Shown here piece after piece: positions 51,498 through 52,500 of a stretch of 52,500 bases of DNA. The translations under genes were made by a program, and so were the position numbers. The notes under the pieces are model-generated. The model was not told the origin of the DNA. It searched no databases and was given only the letters and a program-made list of their open reading frames with translations. Within the stretch, counting starts at the first letter, position 1, and each line of letters begins with the position of its first letter. The DNA comes from Prorocentrum cordatum. Its lineage: Eukaryota > Sar > Dinophyceae > Prorocentrales > Prorocentraceae. The stretch covers positions 167,501-220,000 of the forward strand of contig CAUYUJ010016360.1 of NCBI GenBank assembly GCA_963575745.1. Direction: 5' to 3'.

Positions 51498-52453
51498 ATG
51501 GGCGGAGCGGCAGAGTTTGTCTCCCTCGACTTTGGCTCGGGCGGGAGCCCGGAGCTGCACTGCCGAGCGCGCACGGTCCATCCCTGCCTCGCCCGCCTCG
51601 CGGAGCTGCACTGCTGCTGCGGCCTGCAGCACGGCCGCTGGCGCAGCGCCCTGGTCTCGGTGACGGCGGGCCCGGGCGCGGGCTCGCTGCTGCTCCGCTG
51701 CACCCTCGCGGGCGACGCCAGCTCGCTCGCGCTCCCGCTGCTCGACCTCCGGGGCCTGCGCCGCCTGCCTTCCCCCCGCGGCGGCCCGCCCGGCCTGGAG
51801 CTGCGGTTTGCGGGCCGCCGCCCGCGGCTGCAGCTCCGGGCGCTGGCCCCGGGGGGCCCCGAGTCGCTGCCGGGGCCGCGCCTGCAGCTGCTGCACGCCT
51901 TCCTCGCCGCGCTCGCCGAGGAGCGCCAGAGCCACCGGCGTCCGCGCGCGGTGGTGCCGCTGCAGTGGCCCCTGGAGGAGGGCCGCAAGGCCTCGCTGGA
52001 GCACCTGGCGGCCGTGCTGCGCGGGGTGACGCTGGCGTTCCGAGGAGGAAAGGGGTACCGATGCCGCCGCTCTTCCCTCGCTTGGGCCCTCCTATGCTGC
52101 TCGCCTCTTCCGGGCCTCCTGGGGGGCCCTCGGCGCCACAGCTGGACACTCGCCTTGCGAGTCTGGCCAGAACGCACCCAGGGAGAGGTCCGTGGAGTAG
52201 CGGTCTCCGTGCCCGTTGGTTTCCCCAGGCGTCGGCGGCGGACGTCGGACAGAGGGCGCCCTTCGCCGGGGCTGGGTGCGCCGTTTGCCTGCAGCGCTGG
52301 CAGGACGCGGAGCCTGCCGCCTCCGTGGCGGTGCTCCGGTGCGGCCACGCCTTCTGTGAGGACTGCCTCTTCTCCTCGGCCGTCCAGCTGAGAGCCTCCT
52401 GTCCCACCTGCAGGGCGGACTTCGGGCCCCCCGGCCAGCGCTCTGCTCCGTAG
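51498..52453 (+). CDS. RING-finger protein, probable E3 ubiquitin ligase
   Basis: Two exons: 51498-52025 and 52229-52453, 250 residues, intron phase 0 (VLRG|GTGACG … TTCCCCAG|GCGTCG). The C-terminal RING has ligands C193, C196, C214, H216, C219, C222, C234 and C237 (CAVC, RCGHAFCEDC, CPTC): a C3HC4 layout with 17 residues in the first loop. Such RINGs usually recruit an E2 for ubiquitin transfer. The N-terminal 176 residues are Leu/Arg/Pro-rich with no domain I recognise (LAELHCCCGLQHGRW, LEHLAAVLRG) and may bind the substrate. The ATG at 51498 is the first in this frame. The intron carries sequence shared with two other loci. Confidence 0.85.
52026..52228 (+). repeat. RING-gene intron with shared sequence family L, copy C
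   Basis: From 52048 (GAAAGGGGTACCG) it matches 44170-44330: GGGCCTCCTGGGGGGCCC, CCCAGGGAGAGGTCCGTGGA, GTAGCGGTCTCCG. A GT donor at 52026 gives the correct phase, so here the repeat lies inside a canonical GT-AG intron. Confidence 0.65.
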
Positions 52454-52500
52454 CCCTGGGTGCCCGGTCGCAGTGACGGGAGGGCCTGCTGACTTCGAAC

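Overview
The window reads as a fragment of a dinoflagellate nuclear genome. The reasons are high GC; small exons set in a large excess of non-coding DNA; introns filled with (CGT)n and (GGA)n/(CTC)n arrays; at least one probable non-canonical splice boundary; a gene resembling an uncharacterised protein family that I recall as abundant in dinoflagellates; and a decayed non-LTR retrotransposon of a type I recall from the same group. A Prorocentrum-like genome is my best guess, but that is inference. No bacterial operon, phage, plasmid, CRISPR array, rRNA or tRNA was recognised. All genes I can support lie on the + strand.

Three gene models are well supported. (1) 15043-16178: a short-chain dehydrogenase/reductase close to carbonyl reductase, in two exons; its single intron consists almost entirely of a terminal-inverted-repeat (TIR) element. 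(2) 17105-23768: a six-exon gene for a probable single-pass membrane protein with an N-terminal hydrophobic leader, an EF-hand-like loop and a C-terminal membrane segment. Its introns (0.15 to 2.2 kb) hold most of the local microsatellites and several TIR elements. (3) 51498-52453: a 250-residue C3HC4 RING-finger protein in two exons. A degenerate non-LTR retrotransposon (about 32.4-36.0 kb) still shows reverse-transcriptase motifs and a C-terminal domain, but it is broken by frameshifts, by two TIR elements and by a 1.1-kb GGGACAGTGG minisatellite. Single-exon candidates (near 2.8, 8.0, 9.3, 24.7, 29.7-30.7, 31.9, 37.1, 38.7, 38.9, 43.9, 44.1 and 49.3 kb) are listed with low confidence.

The rest of the window is repeat-rich. 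I count about a dozen families of short (85-440 bp) elements with terminal inverted repeats, several in two to six copies. There is also a 14-unit satellite of about 98 bp at 27.4-28.9 kb whose units carry a palindromic CACGTG core; an array of ATCGGCGATG iterons; three perfect-length 87-bp tandem copies at 41.9 kb; and long dinucleotide and tetranucleotide tracts at 42.9 and 48.2 kb.

The most interesting signal is how these small elements relate to introns. One family forms the whole intron of the dehydrogenase gene, bounded by a 5-bp direct repeat whose exact removal restores the expected protein. Another family is shared by introns of the membrane-protein and RING genes. A third sits inside the reverse-transcriptase reading frame. 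Together this looks like several families of introner-type mobile elements within 50 kb.
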